Below, piece by piece: positions 37,121 to 45,403 of a stretch of 64,000 nucleotides of DNA. Location of the stretch: contig CAVZFL010000002.1 in NCBI GenBank assembly GCA_963774555.1, forward strand, positions 372,001 through 436,000, written 5' to 3'. The stretch is from VRUE01 sp963774555. GTDB taxonomy: Bacteria; Actinomycetota; Thermoleophilia; Solirubrobacterales; 70-9. The translations under genes were made by a program, and so were the position numbers. Under the pieces are notes generated by a model. The model searched no databases, had not been told where the DNA came from, and saw only the letters and a list, made by a program, of their open reading frames with translations. The first letter of the stretch is position 1; each line of letters opens with the position of its first letter.

Positions 37121-40100
37121 GGCCCGCCCCTGCGTCCTTTCGTGCCGTGGCGGTGACGCGGGCGGTGATGCCTCTTAGTCTTCGCGCAGCTCACCTTCGC
37201 TCGTCTGGAACTTTTCCGGCTATTCCTTTTGGCGCAACCTCGGTTTCCCGGCTTCCCGCCCAATGTTGCCGGCGTCATGTCTTCGGGCGGCGGCACAACC
37301 GGCTGACAGGCATCCCCCAAACATGGTTTCAGTCCTCCTTCTTCTTCTGGGACGCCCCCGTCCACGCGAGCGTCATATATCGAAGGAGTACCATCCGGGT
37401 CTCGGTGAAGCAACTTATCGCCACTGAGGAAGAGGACGTCATGGCCGTCAGGCGTCATCGCGTAGAGATAATCGTCACCGGCACTTTGCCCAAAGGAGAT
37501 CAAGGAAATGCACCCTGCGCCACGCTCGCAACCTCCACTGCCGAACGCCTCCCACTCATAGACGTCGATCTTTTCGTCGGCGTCGCCAGCCACCAGCCGC
37601 TCTGCACTCTGAAAGAACACTCTGGTACCATCCACATTGACGTTGTCGATATGCGCAAGTGAATTAACCGGCGGAAAGGGCTGCGCAAGCGAAACGGGAG
37701 CCCTTGACTCGAGCAACGCGTCGGCCGTGGCTACAGCACCTGTCGGGTTACAGGAAAGACAGCGAAGCTGTACAGGGAATGCGGCATTCGCGTCATAGCG
37801 ATACACCTCCCGATGCTCCCCGGTCGCATAGCCGGTAAGGTCAGCTCGAGACTCAAATACCAGCACCGAACCATCTGGCGTGGTGCGCGACGGATCATTG
37901 GCCGGGCCCGTGGTCGTACCCGAATTGAAGGCGTCGTTCACCCATAGGCCGAGCCCGCCAAAGCCTTCTTGCCCGCTTACGTCAATCGGGTCAAGCGACG
38001 AAATGAAATGCACCGCCGAGCCATCCCAGACGTAGAGGTTTTCGAGCCCTGCAGTCGCTTTCAGGGCTTGGCCATTTTCTTCGTCACCCGAGAGCACCGC
38101 TTTGGATATGAAGTAGACATGCGAGCCGTCTAGGGAAACGTTCACTAGGACTGACTCCCCACCGAAACCTACTTCAAGCGGTACATGGGCCCCTTCCCCG
38201 GCACAGCCACCCGATTCAAGGTCGCAGGCGAACACGTTGCCTCCACTGACGTAGACGACACGATTTCCGTCGGTGGAAATGCCGCCGAATGAGACTGCGC
38301 CCCCAGCGACCTCTATTGTTTCGCTACTGTTGCGACGCACATAGATTGCGCCCCCCGAATAGAACGCAATGGCGCTCCCATCCGCCGAGGCATCCAGGTA
38401 CCTGGCGCCCCCTACGGCCGTAAGGTTACCCGGCAATAGCGAAACACAACGAGTCGGACCTCCGGGAGTGCGTTCATAAACTGCACTGATGCCAGCCGGA
38501 GGGGCGCACGTCTCGAGTTGCCGAGCCGGGGCGCTGTTGTTAGGGTCGGTCTCAAAGACGATCCGTCCGGCGGGACCAATCCACCTCCCGTGTGCACGCG
38601 GTTCGAAGCCGAGACTGCCACAGCCAATCCATTCGAAGCGGCCCTCGGGTTCGGCTTCGGGATGGCAATTCGGGCTCGTTGCTGGTGAACCCTGCGGCAC
38701 TCGAACATAGTTGGCTTCCCCGTTTTCCCCCGGAAGGGAGCTTTCGAGCGTACCGCGACCCCTTACATTCCAGAACGCGTAACGATGATCATCGGAGATG
38801 CCGCCGACCATTGGAGTCGAGTTCTGGCTTGCGGTGAGACCGGTGAAATGGCTTTGCCAGCCTTCCCCCGGCTGCCGCAACGCCTCATAGGAGTCTGCGA
38901 AGCCACCCCCACCTAGACCTGGTAGCGCGCCTCGCGGGCTACTGAACACGGCGCTTTCACCACTTGGCGACATAAGTCGAGTGTCGAAACCGACGCCGCC
39001 AAACCCCTCGCCGAGCATCTCCATGGTTGGGATTCGGCCGTTGGTATCAGGCGGCGTGACGAGCTCGTAGGCCCGGCAATCGGGCAATCTCGCGGAGCGA
39101 CCGGTACGAAGGATGGCATTGGAGCATGGTGGTGGTGAGGGGGGCGTTGGATATGTGGAAAAGTTTGAGTCCGGGCCTTCCCCGCAAGGTTTGTAAGGTC
39201 CTTTATCGAGGCCTTCGCCCGTCGTGGTACATTCCTCGTTCGTTGCTACGAGCCGAAAGTGATAGACGGTATCCGGCTCCAATCCGCTGATCGACTCCAC
39301 GACGGGTACGAAAGCGCCTCCGCTACCCGCACTGGCGCCTGAAACTGGAATCGAAGTTGCGCTCGCGTAACCGTCTTCATTGAAGTCCGCCTGCCGCACA
39401 TATTCGAAACGATAGTTCGTTTTAAAAGCTCTGGGGTTAATTTCCGCCTTCAGTACCGCCTCGCCTTCTCCTATCTCCACCGCAGTCTGAGCGCGAATTT
39501 CCGGGGGGCCCTCTGCCTTTTTCCTGAATGCATACAGCTGAGAGTTGTTTTTGGTTGTTCCAACCGTGATGTAGACCGTCCCGTCGTTGGGACTATTGTA
39601 TTCTCCACCAACGTTGCAGGGTTGATCCGATGTAGCCCCACCGAAGCAAGGCGCATCGACCATCAGGTCGACGTACTCGGAGCGGACACCTGGAGCTTTT
39701 GGTAGTTCAGTGAGGTCGGGGTCCAGATCGGCGAATTCAGGGCAGTCTCCTCCCACGTCAATGAACCGGTCAATCTTTCCGGGTACGATGTCGTAGACGT
39801 AGAGATCGCCGCTCGACTGGTCCACTCCAAGCGCACCCCCAATTTCAAAGTCAAATTTTTCTTCGTCGGGCCCTGTTCCGGTTCCGTCCAGCTGGCAAAC
39901 TTTGTTTCCGGTTTCGCCGCTGAAAATGAAAACAGATGTCGGGCGTTTCGCGAAAACTTCTCCTACCTGGGTGGCGTAAACATCATGAGTTCCGCCGTAG
40001 ACATCGATCGAACCCATATTGACAACACCGGGACCTTCGCCAATGCAGCATTTGAGTAGGGGATTTCCTTCCTCGGAGCTGCCATACTCCTCCACTCGAC

Positions 40101-40680
40101 ATGAGTGACCCACATAGAGATGATCGTTTGACGGATCGATAGCCACCGAGCTGGGCACTACACAGCCGAACCCTTTTGGGTTGAATTCGAAGAAACCGCC
40201 AAGCGTGTAGTGGATTCCGTCGGTCAATGGATAGGAGTCGGGCTCATAGCGGTCAATGCGATAGACACCGCCACTGTGGGACAAGGTCTCGACAACGTAG
40301 ATGTCTCCCCGCGAGTCGGCTGCGATCCTGCAGGGTCCATATTCATTGCCAAACTCAGTGATAAACTCACCTTGCGCATTGAAGACATCGACGCGCCCGG
40401 CATTCGTTTCGGTTGGCGTTGCGATGTAGACGTCACCGCTCGGATCACTCGCTGCTCCGCACGGCGCAGCGAGTGGCTGCGGCCCTGCCGGCGGAGCAGG
40501 ATACGGACAGCCCGGATCGTCGACGCCATCGCGGCCTTCGCAGCCGCCTTCCAGAGAAAGCACTGGGTCGAATGTATGCCCACCTGCTCCAAGGGACACC
40601 GGAGTCATAAGCGCCATGCTGAACAAGGTCCAGCCAGTGACAATCGCGGTTGCGCACCACCGGCCGCGGATCCGCGCCAT
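37117..40680 (-). CDS. secreted NHL/TolB-type beta-propeller protein B1 (operon B, first gene)
   Basis: About 1187 aa, intact. N-terminal signal region (RIRGRWCATAIVTGWTLFSM). NHL-like blades include GDVYIATPTETNAGRVDVFN, CRIAADSRGDIYVVETL and VAIDPSNDHLYVGHSC. An FN3-like domain follows at about 400-490 (NYRFEYVRQADFNEDGY … GLEPDTVYHFRLVATN), then a C-terminal propeller (SLDGSHVYFISKAVLSGDEE, NVDGTRVFFQSAERL, TPDGHDVLFLSGDKLLHRD). The tail is rich in Lys, Arg and His (KTKRHHRPRHRHGTKGRRGG). Start ATG 40680 sits right behind a gagggggggg run; TTG 40710 is an alternative. Paralogue of A1. Confidence 0.8.
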   Translation of the reverse strand: MARIRGRWCATAIVTGWTLFSMALMTPVSLGAGGHTFDPVLSLEGGCEGRDGVDDPGCPYPAPPAGPQPLAAPCGAASDPSGDVYIATPTETNAGRVDVFNAQGEFITEFGNEYGPCRIAADSRGDIYVVETLSHSGGVYRIDRYEPDSYPLTDGIHYTLGGFFEFNPKGFGCVVPSSVAIDPSNDHLYVGHSCRVEEYGSSEEGNPLLKCCIGEGPGVVNMGSIDVYGGTHDVYATQVGEVFAKRPTSVFIFSGETGNKVCQLDGTGTGPDEEKFDFEIGGALGVDQSSGDLYVYDIVPGKIDRFIDVGGDCPEFADLDPDLTELPKAPGVRSEYVDLMVDAPCFGGATSDQPCNVGGEYNSPNDGTVYITVGTTKNNSQLYAFRKKAEGPPEIRAQTAVEIGEGEAVLKAEINPRAFKTNYRFEYVRQADFNEDGYASATSIPVSGASAGSGGAFVPVVESISGLEPDTVYHFRLVATNEECTTTGEGLDKGPYKPCGEGPDSNFSTYPTPPSPPPCSNAILRTGRSARLPDCRAYELVTPPDTNGRIPTMEMLGEGFGGVGFDTRLMSPSGESAVFSSPRGALPGLGGGGFADSYEALRQPGEGWQSHFTGLTASQNSTPMVGGISDDHRYAFWNVRGRGTLESSLPGENGEANYVRVPQGSPATSPNCHPEAEPEGRFEWIGCGSLGFEPRAHGRWIGPAGRIVFETDPNNSAPARQLETCAPPAGISAVYERTPGGPTRCVSLLPGNLTAVGGARYLDASADGSAIAFYSGGAIYVRRNSSETIEVAGGAVSFGGISTDGNRVVYVSGGNVFACDLESGGCAGEGAHVPLEVGFGGESVLVNVSLDGSHVYFISKAVLSGDEENGQALKATAGLENLYVWDGSAVHFISSLDPIDVSGQEGFGGLGLWVNDAFNSGTTTGPANDPSRTTPDGSVLVFESRADLTGYATGEHREVYRYDANAAFPVQLRCLSCNPTGAVATADALLESRAPVSLAQPFPPVNSLAHIDNVNVDGTRVFFQSAERLVAGDADEKIDVYEWEAFGSGGCERGAGCISLISFGQSAGDDYLYAMTPDGHDVLFLSGDKLLHRDPDGTPSIYDARVDGGVPEEEGGLKPCLGDACQPVVPPPEDMTPATLGGKPGNRGCAKRNSRKSSRRAKVSCAKTKRHHRPRHRHGTKGRRGGP

Positions 40681-40777
40681 CCCCCCCCTCGCTGTCCCCT
40701 TGTGTGCCAAATTGCTGGTCCCTGCTATTCATCCTTGGTACGCGGCGCTCAGCTCTCAAGCTTCTCAGCTATTGGCC

Positions 40778-40806
40778 AGAATAGGGTACGCTGAGATATT
40801 TGTCAA
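40778..40806 (-). promoter_or_regulatory. promoter of operon B
   Basis: TTGACA (40801-40806), 17 bp, TATTCT (40778-40783) on the minus strand. The tgtcaaggaac word around the -35 is shared with the operon A and collagen-like gene promoters. The rest of the gap 40681-40928 holds the copy 3 terminator and nothing else I can support. Confidence 0.68.
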
Positions 40807-40854
40807 GGAACTGGCGATTTAACTACTTGCAGAATCAGAGGCCTGCGTACACGA

Positions 40855-40881
40855 GAGGGCCGCGCCAAAGGCGCGGCCCTC
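40855..40881 (-). terminator. intrinsic terminator of Cys-rich copy 3
   Basis: Perfect 12-bp stem (gagggccgcgcc / ggcgcggccctc) with a 3-nt loop, about 47 bp past the stop of the 40929 gene. It resembles the terminator of copy 2 (both contain gccgcgcc / ggcgcggc). Confidence 0.75.
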
Positions 40882-40928
40882 GTACAGCGATCGCCCTAAC
40901 GGACAGAGTTAAGGGTGCCTTGGTGCAG

Positions 40929-41669
40929 CTACGCTTTCACGTCTAACGCCAGCCAACATTCGATATTGACCGTCGGTTCTCCAGGTGGGTGGCACTGATA
41001 GATGGCGTAATTTGCTTCCCACGTTCCTGTAGCAGGACAGAAGCCACTTGACCCTGCTTTTCGTTCAAGGGTTGATTTAATTAAAATAATGCCATAGGCC
41101 GATACTACTTCTTTTTTACCTTCTTTAATTATTTCGTGGGTGCCGCCATGATCAATTAATGATTCGATTGTTTTCGAGCCATAGGTGCAGTTAATGCCAA
41201 GGCCGAAACAATTTAACAGCGTTGCTTCGCCTTCGCTTAAGAAGAAAAAGTGGTCTGTTTCTTTAACATGGACCGAACTCTCGTAATATCCTCCCGCCTC
41301 GGTGTTAGTATGTACTTCTTTGCAGGTCGTACAACCGTTACCTAATTTGGGCGTCGGTAATTCACCGAAGCTCAACTGCGTTATTAAAAATCCTAGCGGA
41401 TTGCCGATGTCCGCCTTCGATTCTGCTGTGACAATTGAGTCTGCGCATAAGATTGTTGCCAGGGAATTTTTTAGAATTGGATCTATTGCTAAGGCTAAAA
41501 CTAAAGTGCCTTTTTTCAATAAGTTTTCTTTTCCACATAATTTTCCGACTTCGACTAATTTTTTACAGAGAACTATTTCGTCCTGTGCCGAAGCCGAACT
41601 TACTCCGACAAAAGCCATTGCTGTCAACGCAGCGATAGCTGCAAGACCGGCGACCTTGATGAACGTCAT
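40929..41669 (-). CDS. Cys-rich secreted family protein, copy 3 (TTA-codon family)
   Basis: 246 aa. Start ATG 41669 behind GGAAGGGAG. Signal peptide MTFIKVAGLAAIAALTAMAF, GC-richer than the rest. Cysteines: LCKKLVE, KLCGKE, LCADS, GCTTCKE, NCFGLGINC, GFCPATGTW, plus two extra near the C-terminus (QCHPP, IECWL). The mature part is the most AT-rich of the family, with about 14 TTA codons including all shared positions (41556, 41490, 41358, 41343, 41214, 41157, 41082 and 40944). It has its own promoter, a 5' UTR hairpin and a terminator, and lies between operon B and era. No known domain recognised. Confidence 0.88.
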   Translation of the reverse strand: MTFIKVAGLAAIAALTAMAFVGVSSASAQDEIVLCKKLVEVGKLCGKENLLKKGTLVLALAIDPILKNSLATILCADSIVTAESKADIGNPLGFLITQLSFGELPTPKLGNGCTTCKEVHTNTEAGGYYESSVHVKETDHFFFLSEGEATLLNCFGLGINCTYGSKTIESLIDHGGTHEIIKEGKKEVVSAYGIILIKSTLERKAGSSGFCPATGTWEANYAIYQCHPPGEPTVNIECWLALDVKA

Positions 41670-41715
41670 TTGTCGATCTCCCTTCCGGCGTAGTACAGCC
41701 GGGTCGAACTACGGT

Positions 41716-41739
41716 GAGAGCTGGTTTTCCCCAGCTCTC
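41716..41739 (-). other. 5' UTR hairpin of Cys-rich copy 3
   Basis: Perfect 9-bp stem (gagagctgg / ccagctctc) with a 6-nt loop between the predicted -10 and the ATG. Copy 5 has a comparable leader hairpin. It could stabilise the mRNA or regulate it; this is inference. Confidence 0.5.
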
Positions 41740-41748
41740 TTAGCAACA

Positions 41749-41777
41749 TTCCTAGCACAGTGTCTCCGAATGATCAA
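41749..41777 (-). promoter_or_regulatory. promoter of Cys-rich copy 3
   Basis: TTGATC (41772-41777), 17 bp, TAGGAA (41749-41754) on the minus strand. The sequence tcttgatcattcg is close to tcttgattattcg at the copy 4 promoter. Confidence 0.65.
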
Positions 41778-41831
41778 GAAAGTTTTTGAATCAGCGAAGC
41801 TACCTGAACGCCCGATCGCCCTTTGTGGGGC

Positions 41832-42725
41832 CTATTCGATCCCGAGCCGGTCCAGCAGATCCTTGTCGCGGCGCCAGTGGCCGCGGACGCGGACCTTAAG
41901 GTCGAGGTGGATCTTGGCGCTCAGCTCGCTTTCCAGGGAGCGGCGCGCGGCTGTGCCGATCTCCCCCACCTTGACACCGCTCTTGCCGATCAGGATCCGC
42001 TTCTGGGACTCGGTCTCGGCCCAAATCTCGGCGGCGACCGTGACCAGGCCGTCCTCGCGCTTGCCGATCTCCTTCACCGCGACCTCGACCGAGTGGGGGA
42101 TCTCCTGGCGGGTGCGGTTGAGCACCTGCTCGCGGATCAGCTCGGCCAGCAGCAGCTCGCTGGACTGGTCGCTGTGGTCCTGCGGCGGGTACAGGTAGGG
42201 ACCCTCGGGGACGAGCTCGCCCAAGCGCTCGATCAGCGGGGCGAGGCCCTCGCCGCTGCGGGCGCTGATCGGGAAGACCTCGTCGACACCCTCCAGCTCG
42301 GCGGCCGCGGCCAGCACCGGCACCAGCTCGTTCGGCCCCAGGCGGTCGACCTTGTTGACGGCGCAAATGGTCGGCAGCCCGCTCGCGGCGCCGAGCAGGG
42401 CACGGGCGATGAAGCGATCGCCGGGGCCCACCCCCTCCTCGCCGTTGATCACGATCAGAGCCAGGTCGGAGTCGGCCAGCTCGCGCTCCACCCGCTTCTG
42501 CATCCGCTCGGTGAGCACGTCGCGGGGGCGCTGCACGCCCGGCAGGTCGACGAGGACCAGCTGGCGCCCGGCGGCCTCGTCGGTGCGGATGCCGCGGATC
42601 GCCCGCCGTGTCGTCTGCGGGCGCATCGAGACGATCGCCACGCGGCTGCCGACGATCGCGTTGACCAGGGTCGACTTGCCGACGTTGGGGCGCCCAGCCA
42701 AACCGATGAACCCGGATCGCGTCAT
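41832..42725 (-). CDS. era: GTPase Era
   Basis: 297 aa. Essential GTPase assisting 16S rRNA maturation and 30S assembly. G1 is GRPNVGKSTLVNAI. The effector region PQTTRRAIRGIRT follows, then G3 LVDLPGVQRPRD (DLPG instead of the usual DTPG) and G4 AVNKVDRLG. The C-terminal KH domain contains EIWAETESQKRILIGKSG and LELKVRVRGHWRRD-like segments. The start overlaps the ybeY stop by ATGA. The ybeY-era coupling and the phoH gene upstream are the standard arrangement. Confidence 0.96.
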   Translation of the reverse strand: MTRSGFIGLAGRPNVGKSTLVNAIVGSRVAIVSMRPQTTRRAIRGIRTDEAAGRQLVLVDLPGVQRPRDVLTERMQKRVERELADSDLALIVINGEEGVGPGDRFIARALLGAASGLPTICAVNKVDRLGPNELVPVLAAAAELEGVDEVFPISARSGEGLAPLIERLGELVPEGPYLYPPQDHSDQSSELLLAELIREQVLNRTRQEIPHSVEVAVKEIGKREDGLVTVAAEIWAETESQKRILIGKSGVKVGEIGTAARRSLESELSAKIHLDLKVRVRGHWRRDKDLLDRLGIE

Positions 42726-43087
42726 CGCAGCCCCGCCAGCACGCTCGCCTGCAGTGCCAGCATCTCGCCCTCGTCGACCTCGTGGTCATAGCCGCAGAGG
42801 TGGAGGACGCCGTGGACGGCGGCCTCGGTCACGTCCACACAGTGCTCTGGGCAGATCGCCACGTCGCCGAGCTCGCGCGGACCGGCGACCGCCCCGACCC
42901 CGTCGAGCGGGAAAGCGAGCACGTCGGTTGGCGCATCACTGCCGCGATGCTCGCGGTTGAGCGCGCGGATGCGCGCGGCGTCGACCAGCTCGACCGCGAG
43001 GTGGCCGTCGCTGACCGCTGCCGCCTCGAGCGCCGCGGCAACCGGCTCGCGCAACCCCACCGGCACGTCGGAGAGATCCAGGCTCAA
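42722..43087 (-). CDS. ybeY: endoribonuclease YbeY
   Basis: 121 aa, short for the family (about 150). Zinc-dependent RNase for 16S rRNA 3' processing and quality control. The zinc motif H-x3-H-x5-H is complete in AAVHGVLHLCGYDHEVDEG. Upstream signature: VELVDAARIRALNREHRG, then PTDVLAFPLD. It overlaps phoH at its start and era at its stop by 4 bp each, forming the phoH-ybeY-era unit. Confidence 0.95.
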   Translation of the reverse strand: MSLDLSDVPVGLREPVAAALEAAAVSDGHLAVELVDAARIRALNREHRGSDAPTDVLAFPLDGVGAVAGPRELGDVAICPEHCVDVTEAAVHGVLHLCGYDHEVDEGEMLALQASVLAGLR

Positions 43088-44076
43088 GAGCCCGGCGTCG
43101 GCCCGTGTTCGGCCCGCGCTGCGCGCTCGCGGCTGCCGTGCTCGTCATAGGCGGCGACGATGCGCTGGACCAGCTTGTGGCGGACGACGTCCTCGCGGCC
43201 GAAGTTGACGAAGGCGATGTCCTTGACCGAGTCGAGGATGTCGCGGACGACGACCAACCCCGAGCGCTGGTCGGCCGGCAGGTCGATCTGGGTGATGTCA
43301 CCGGTGACGACCATGCGCGAGTTGAAACCGAGCCGGGTGAGGAACATCTTCATCTGCTCGGGGCTGGTGTTCTGCGCCTCGTCGAGGATGACGAAGGAAT
43401 CATTAAGGGTACGGCCACGCATGAAAGCGAGCGGCGCAACCTCGATCACACCGCGCTCGAAGTAGCCGTTGACCCGGTCGGGGTCGAGCATGTCGAAGAG
43501 GGCGTCGAAGAGGGGGCGCAGGTAGGGGTCGACCTTGGCCTGGATGTCGCCGGGCAGGAAGCCGAGCCGCTCGCCGGCCTCAACCGCCGGTCGGGTGAGG
43601 ATGATCCGCTGCACCTGGCGTTCGGCCAGGGCCGCCGCAGCCATCGCCACGGCGAGGAAGGTCTTGCCGGTGCCGGCCGGGCCGATCCCGAAGCTGATCG
43701 TGTGGTCGCGGATCGAGTCGACGTAGCGCTTCTGGTTGAGCGTCTTCGGCGAGACCTTGGTGTTGCGGTGGCGCCAGACGACGTCGTCGAGGATCTCGGC
43801 CGGGCTCTCGTGCGCATCGAGGGCTCCGGTGACCGCTTCGATCGTGCCGGGCGCGACCTCGTGCCCCTGCTCGATCAGCTCGACCAGCTCGTCGACCACG
43901 GTGGCAGCCGCCTGCAGATCGGCAGGTTCGCCGTCGAGGGTGAGCACGTTGCCGCGCAGGTGCAGGTCGCAGTCGAGGTGGCCGCGCAGCTCGCGCAGCA
44001 CCGCGTCCTCGGAGCCCGCCAGCTCGGCGGCCACTGTGTTGTCCAGGGTCAGCTGCCTACGCGCCAAGCCGCTCAC
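43084..44076 (-). CDS. phoH: PhoH-family ATPase
   Basis: About 330 aa. PhoL/PhoH-type P-loop protein often linked to RNA metabolism. An N-terminal KH-like part (HLRGNVLTLDGEPADLQAAA) precedes the ATPase core. The Walker A is SFGIGPAGTGKTFLAVAMA, then ILTRPAVEAGERLGFLPGD, Walker B DSFVILDEAQNTSPEQMKMF and sensor RMVVTGDITQIDLP. Start GTG 44076 or TTG 44067; either overlaps the yqeY stop (44057), so coupling is likely. The neighbour order yqeY-phoH-ybeY-era is typical. Confidence 0.92.
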   Translation of the reverse strand: MSGLARRQLTLDNTVAAELAGSEDAVLRELRGHLDCDLHLRGNVLTLDGEPADLQAAATVVDELVELIEQGHEVAPGTIEAVTGALDAHESPAEILDDVVWRHRNTKVSPKTLNQKRYVDSIRDHTISFGIGPAGTGKTFLAVAMAAAALAERQVQRIILTRPAVEAGERLGFLPGDIQAKVDPYLRPLFDALFDMLDPDRVNGYFERGVIEVAPLAFMRGRTLNDSFVILDEAQNTSPEQMKMFLTRLGFNSRMVVTGDITQIDLPADQRSGLVVVRDILDSVKDIAFVNFGREDVVRHKLVQRIVAAYDEHGSRERAARAEHGPTPGS

Positions 44077-44488
44077 GCACCGCTGCACTGACCCGCTTGC
44101 CGTCGGCACGACCGCCGAGCTTCGGCATCAGCGCCGACATCACCTGGCCCATTTGCTTCTGCTCGCTCGCCCCGGTCTCGGCGACGGCCGCCTCGACCAG
44201 CTCCCCCAGCTCCGCGTCGGAGAGCTGCTGGGGCAGGTAGGCCTCAATCAGCTCTGCCTCGAAGTTCTCAGCCTCGGCCTGCTCGGTACGACCCGCCTCG
44301 TCGTAGGCCTCGGCCGCTTCCAGCCGCTTCTTGCGCTCCCGCTGCAGCACCGCGACCTCGTCCCCGTCGCCCAGCTTGGCCTCCTTCTGCAGAGCGTCGA
44401 CGACCATCCGCAGCGCGCTGGCGCGCTCACGCTCGCCCGCCTTCATCGCGGTCCGCACGTCAACCTGCACTTGCTCGAGAACGCTCAC
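44057..44488 (-). CDS. YqeY/GatB-domain protein
   Basis: 143 aa from GTG 44488 (VSVLEQVQVDVRTAMKAGER). GatB/YqeY family helical domain proteins resemble the tRNA-binding tail of amidotransferase subunit GatB; the role of the stand-alone form is unclear. Landmarks: RASALRMVVDALQKEAK, YDEAGRTEQAEAENFEAELI, YLPQQLSDAELGELVE and GQVMSALMPKLGGRADGKRV. The frame could extend to 44527 with an ATG, but the family usually starts near the chosen GTG. Head of the phoH operon; Cys-rich copy 4 lies divergently 150 bp upstream. Confidence 0.9.
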   Translation of the reverse strand: MSVLEQVQVDVRTAMKAGERERASALRMVVDALQKEAKLGDGDEVAVLQRERKKRLEAAEAYDEAGRTEQAEAENFEAELIEAYLPQQLSDAELGELVEAAVAETGASEQKQMGQVMSALMPKLGGRADGKRVSAAVRERLGA

Positions 44489-44596
44489 CAGGACAAGGGT
44501 AGTCGGCTCGGGACGTCCGTGAAGCACAAGTCTGGATCTGGCCCGTTACCGGCCAGCAGAAATGATCAGATGTGGAGGCATTTTGCTCAGTTTTTC

Positions 44597-44625
44597 TTGA
44601 TTATTCGCCGTGGATATGCTAGACA
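44597..44625 (+). promoter_or_regulatory. promoter of Cys-rich copy 4
   Basis: TTGATT (44597-44602), 17 bp, TAGACA (44620-44625). The ATG at 44639 would lie only about 6-7 nt after the expected transcription start, so the mRNA may be nearly leaderless, and no ribosome site is seen. Confidence 0.65.
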
Positions 44626-44638
44626 AGCACCAGCCGGT

Positions 44639-45370
44639 ATGTCGCGTCCCAGATCTCAAGCAGCCACGTTGGCAATCCTGGTCTGCTTCGCAGTCCCTAG
44701 TGGGATAGCGCTCGTAACTCCACCCCACGCTCTTGCAGTCAACGAAGTCGTGCTTTGTGCGAAATTAATTGAAAAAACCAAACTATGTCCCCCTGGCGAA
44801 GCTGAAGCCACGGAAACGGTGCTGTTAGCGTTAGCATCGAACCCCGTCATCAAAAACAACCTTGCCACGGTGTCTTGCGAAGACTCCATTCTCAGCTTGA
44901 CTTCCGAAGCAGCGATGGGCGTGGGCGAACTACCCGTTCTTCTTTCAGAACTTTCGTTTGGGAAATTACCAGGACCCAAATTAGGAGAAGGCTGCACCAC
45001 CTGCACTAGCGGTGTCCACAACAGGGCGCTGTCGCTGCTCGACAGAGTTGTCGTCTCAGGTGAAGATGACTTTTTCCTAGAGGCGGATTTTGAACTTGAA
45101 TTGTTAAATTGCTTTGGCTTTGGAATCAACTGCACCTATGGCAGCCACTTCAGCAAATCGTTAATAGATAACGATGCGGGGTCTCATCCTAGGTCTCTTG
45201 AAAACCCGGCCACAGCGACGATCTTAGTCAATGTAACTCTCGAAAAGACCGGTGCCAGCAGCTTCCTCTGTCCAAACACCGGGACGCTAAGCGCCAACTA
45301 CGTCGTATACGAGGCAGATACATCAAAAGGCATCTCGGACGCCTGGTTGGCCTTATACAACCACTTATAG
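44639..45370 (+). CDS. Cys-rich secreted family protein, copy 4 (TTA-codon family)
   Basis: 243 aa, the only copy on the plus strand. Signal region QAATLAILVCFAVPSGIALV. Cysteines: LCAKLIE, LCPPGE, SCEDS, GCTTC, NCFGFGINC, FLCPNTGT. TTA codons at 44765, 44825, 44831, 44966, 44981, 45104, 45161, 45224 and 45353, plus the last codon before the stop. The frame is open far upstream (to 43736), but that part is antisense to phoH; the ATG at 44639 is placed by promoter and signal peptide. It is inserted between the yqeY operon and murI. Function unknown. Confidence 0.86.
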   Translation: MSRPRSQAATLAILVCFAVPSGIALVTPPHALAVNEVVLCAKLIEKTKLCPPGEAEATETVLLALASNPVIKNNLATVSCEDSILSLTSEAAMGVGELPVLLSELSFGKLPGPKLGEGCTTCTSGVHNRALSLLDRVVVSGEDDFFLEADFELELLNCFGFGINCTYGSHFSKSLIDNDAGSHPRSLENPATATILVNVTLEKTGASSFLCPNTGTLSANYVVYEADTSKGISDAWLALYNHL

Positions 45371-45403
45371 GCAAGCTGCAAGGCGTCCGCTTGGGCGTTC
45401 GAT

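Noticed and set aside
43736..44638. Long plus-strand frame upstream of and in frame with Cys-rich copy 4
   Set aside because: Antisense to phoH and yqeY; promoter and signal peptide place the start at 44639.
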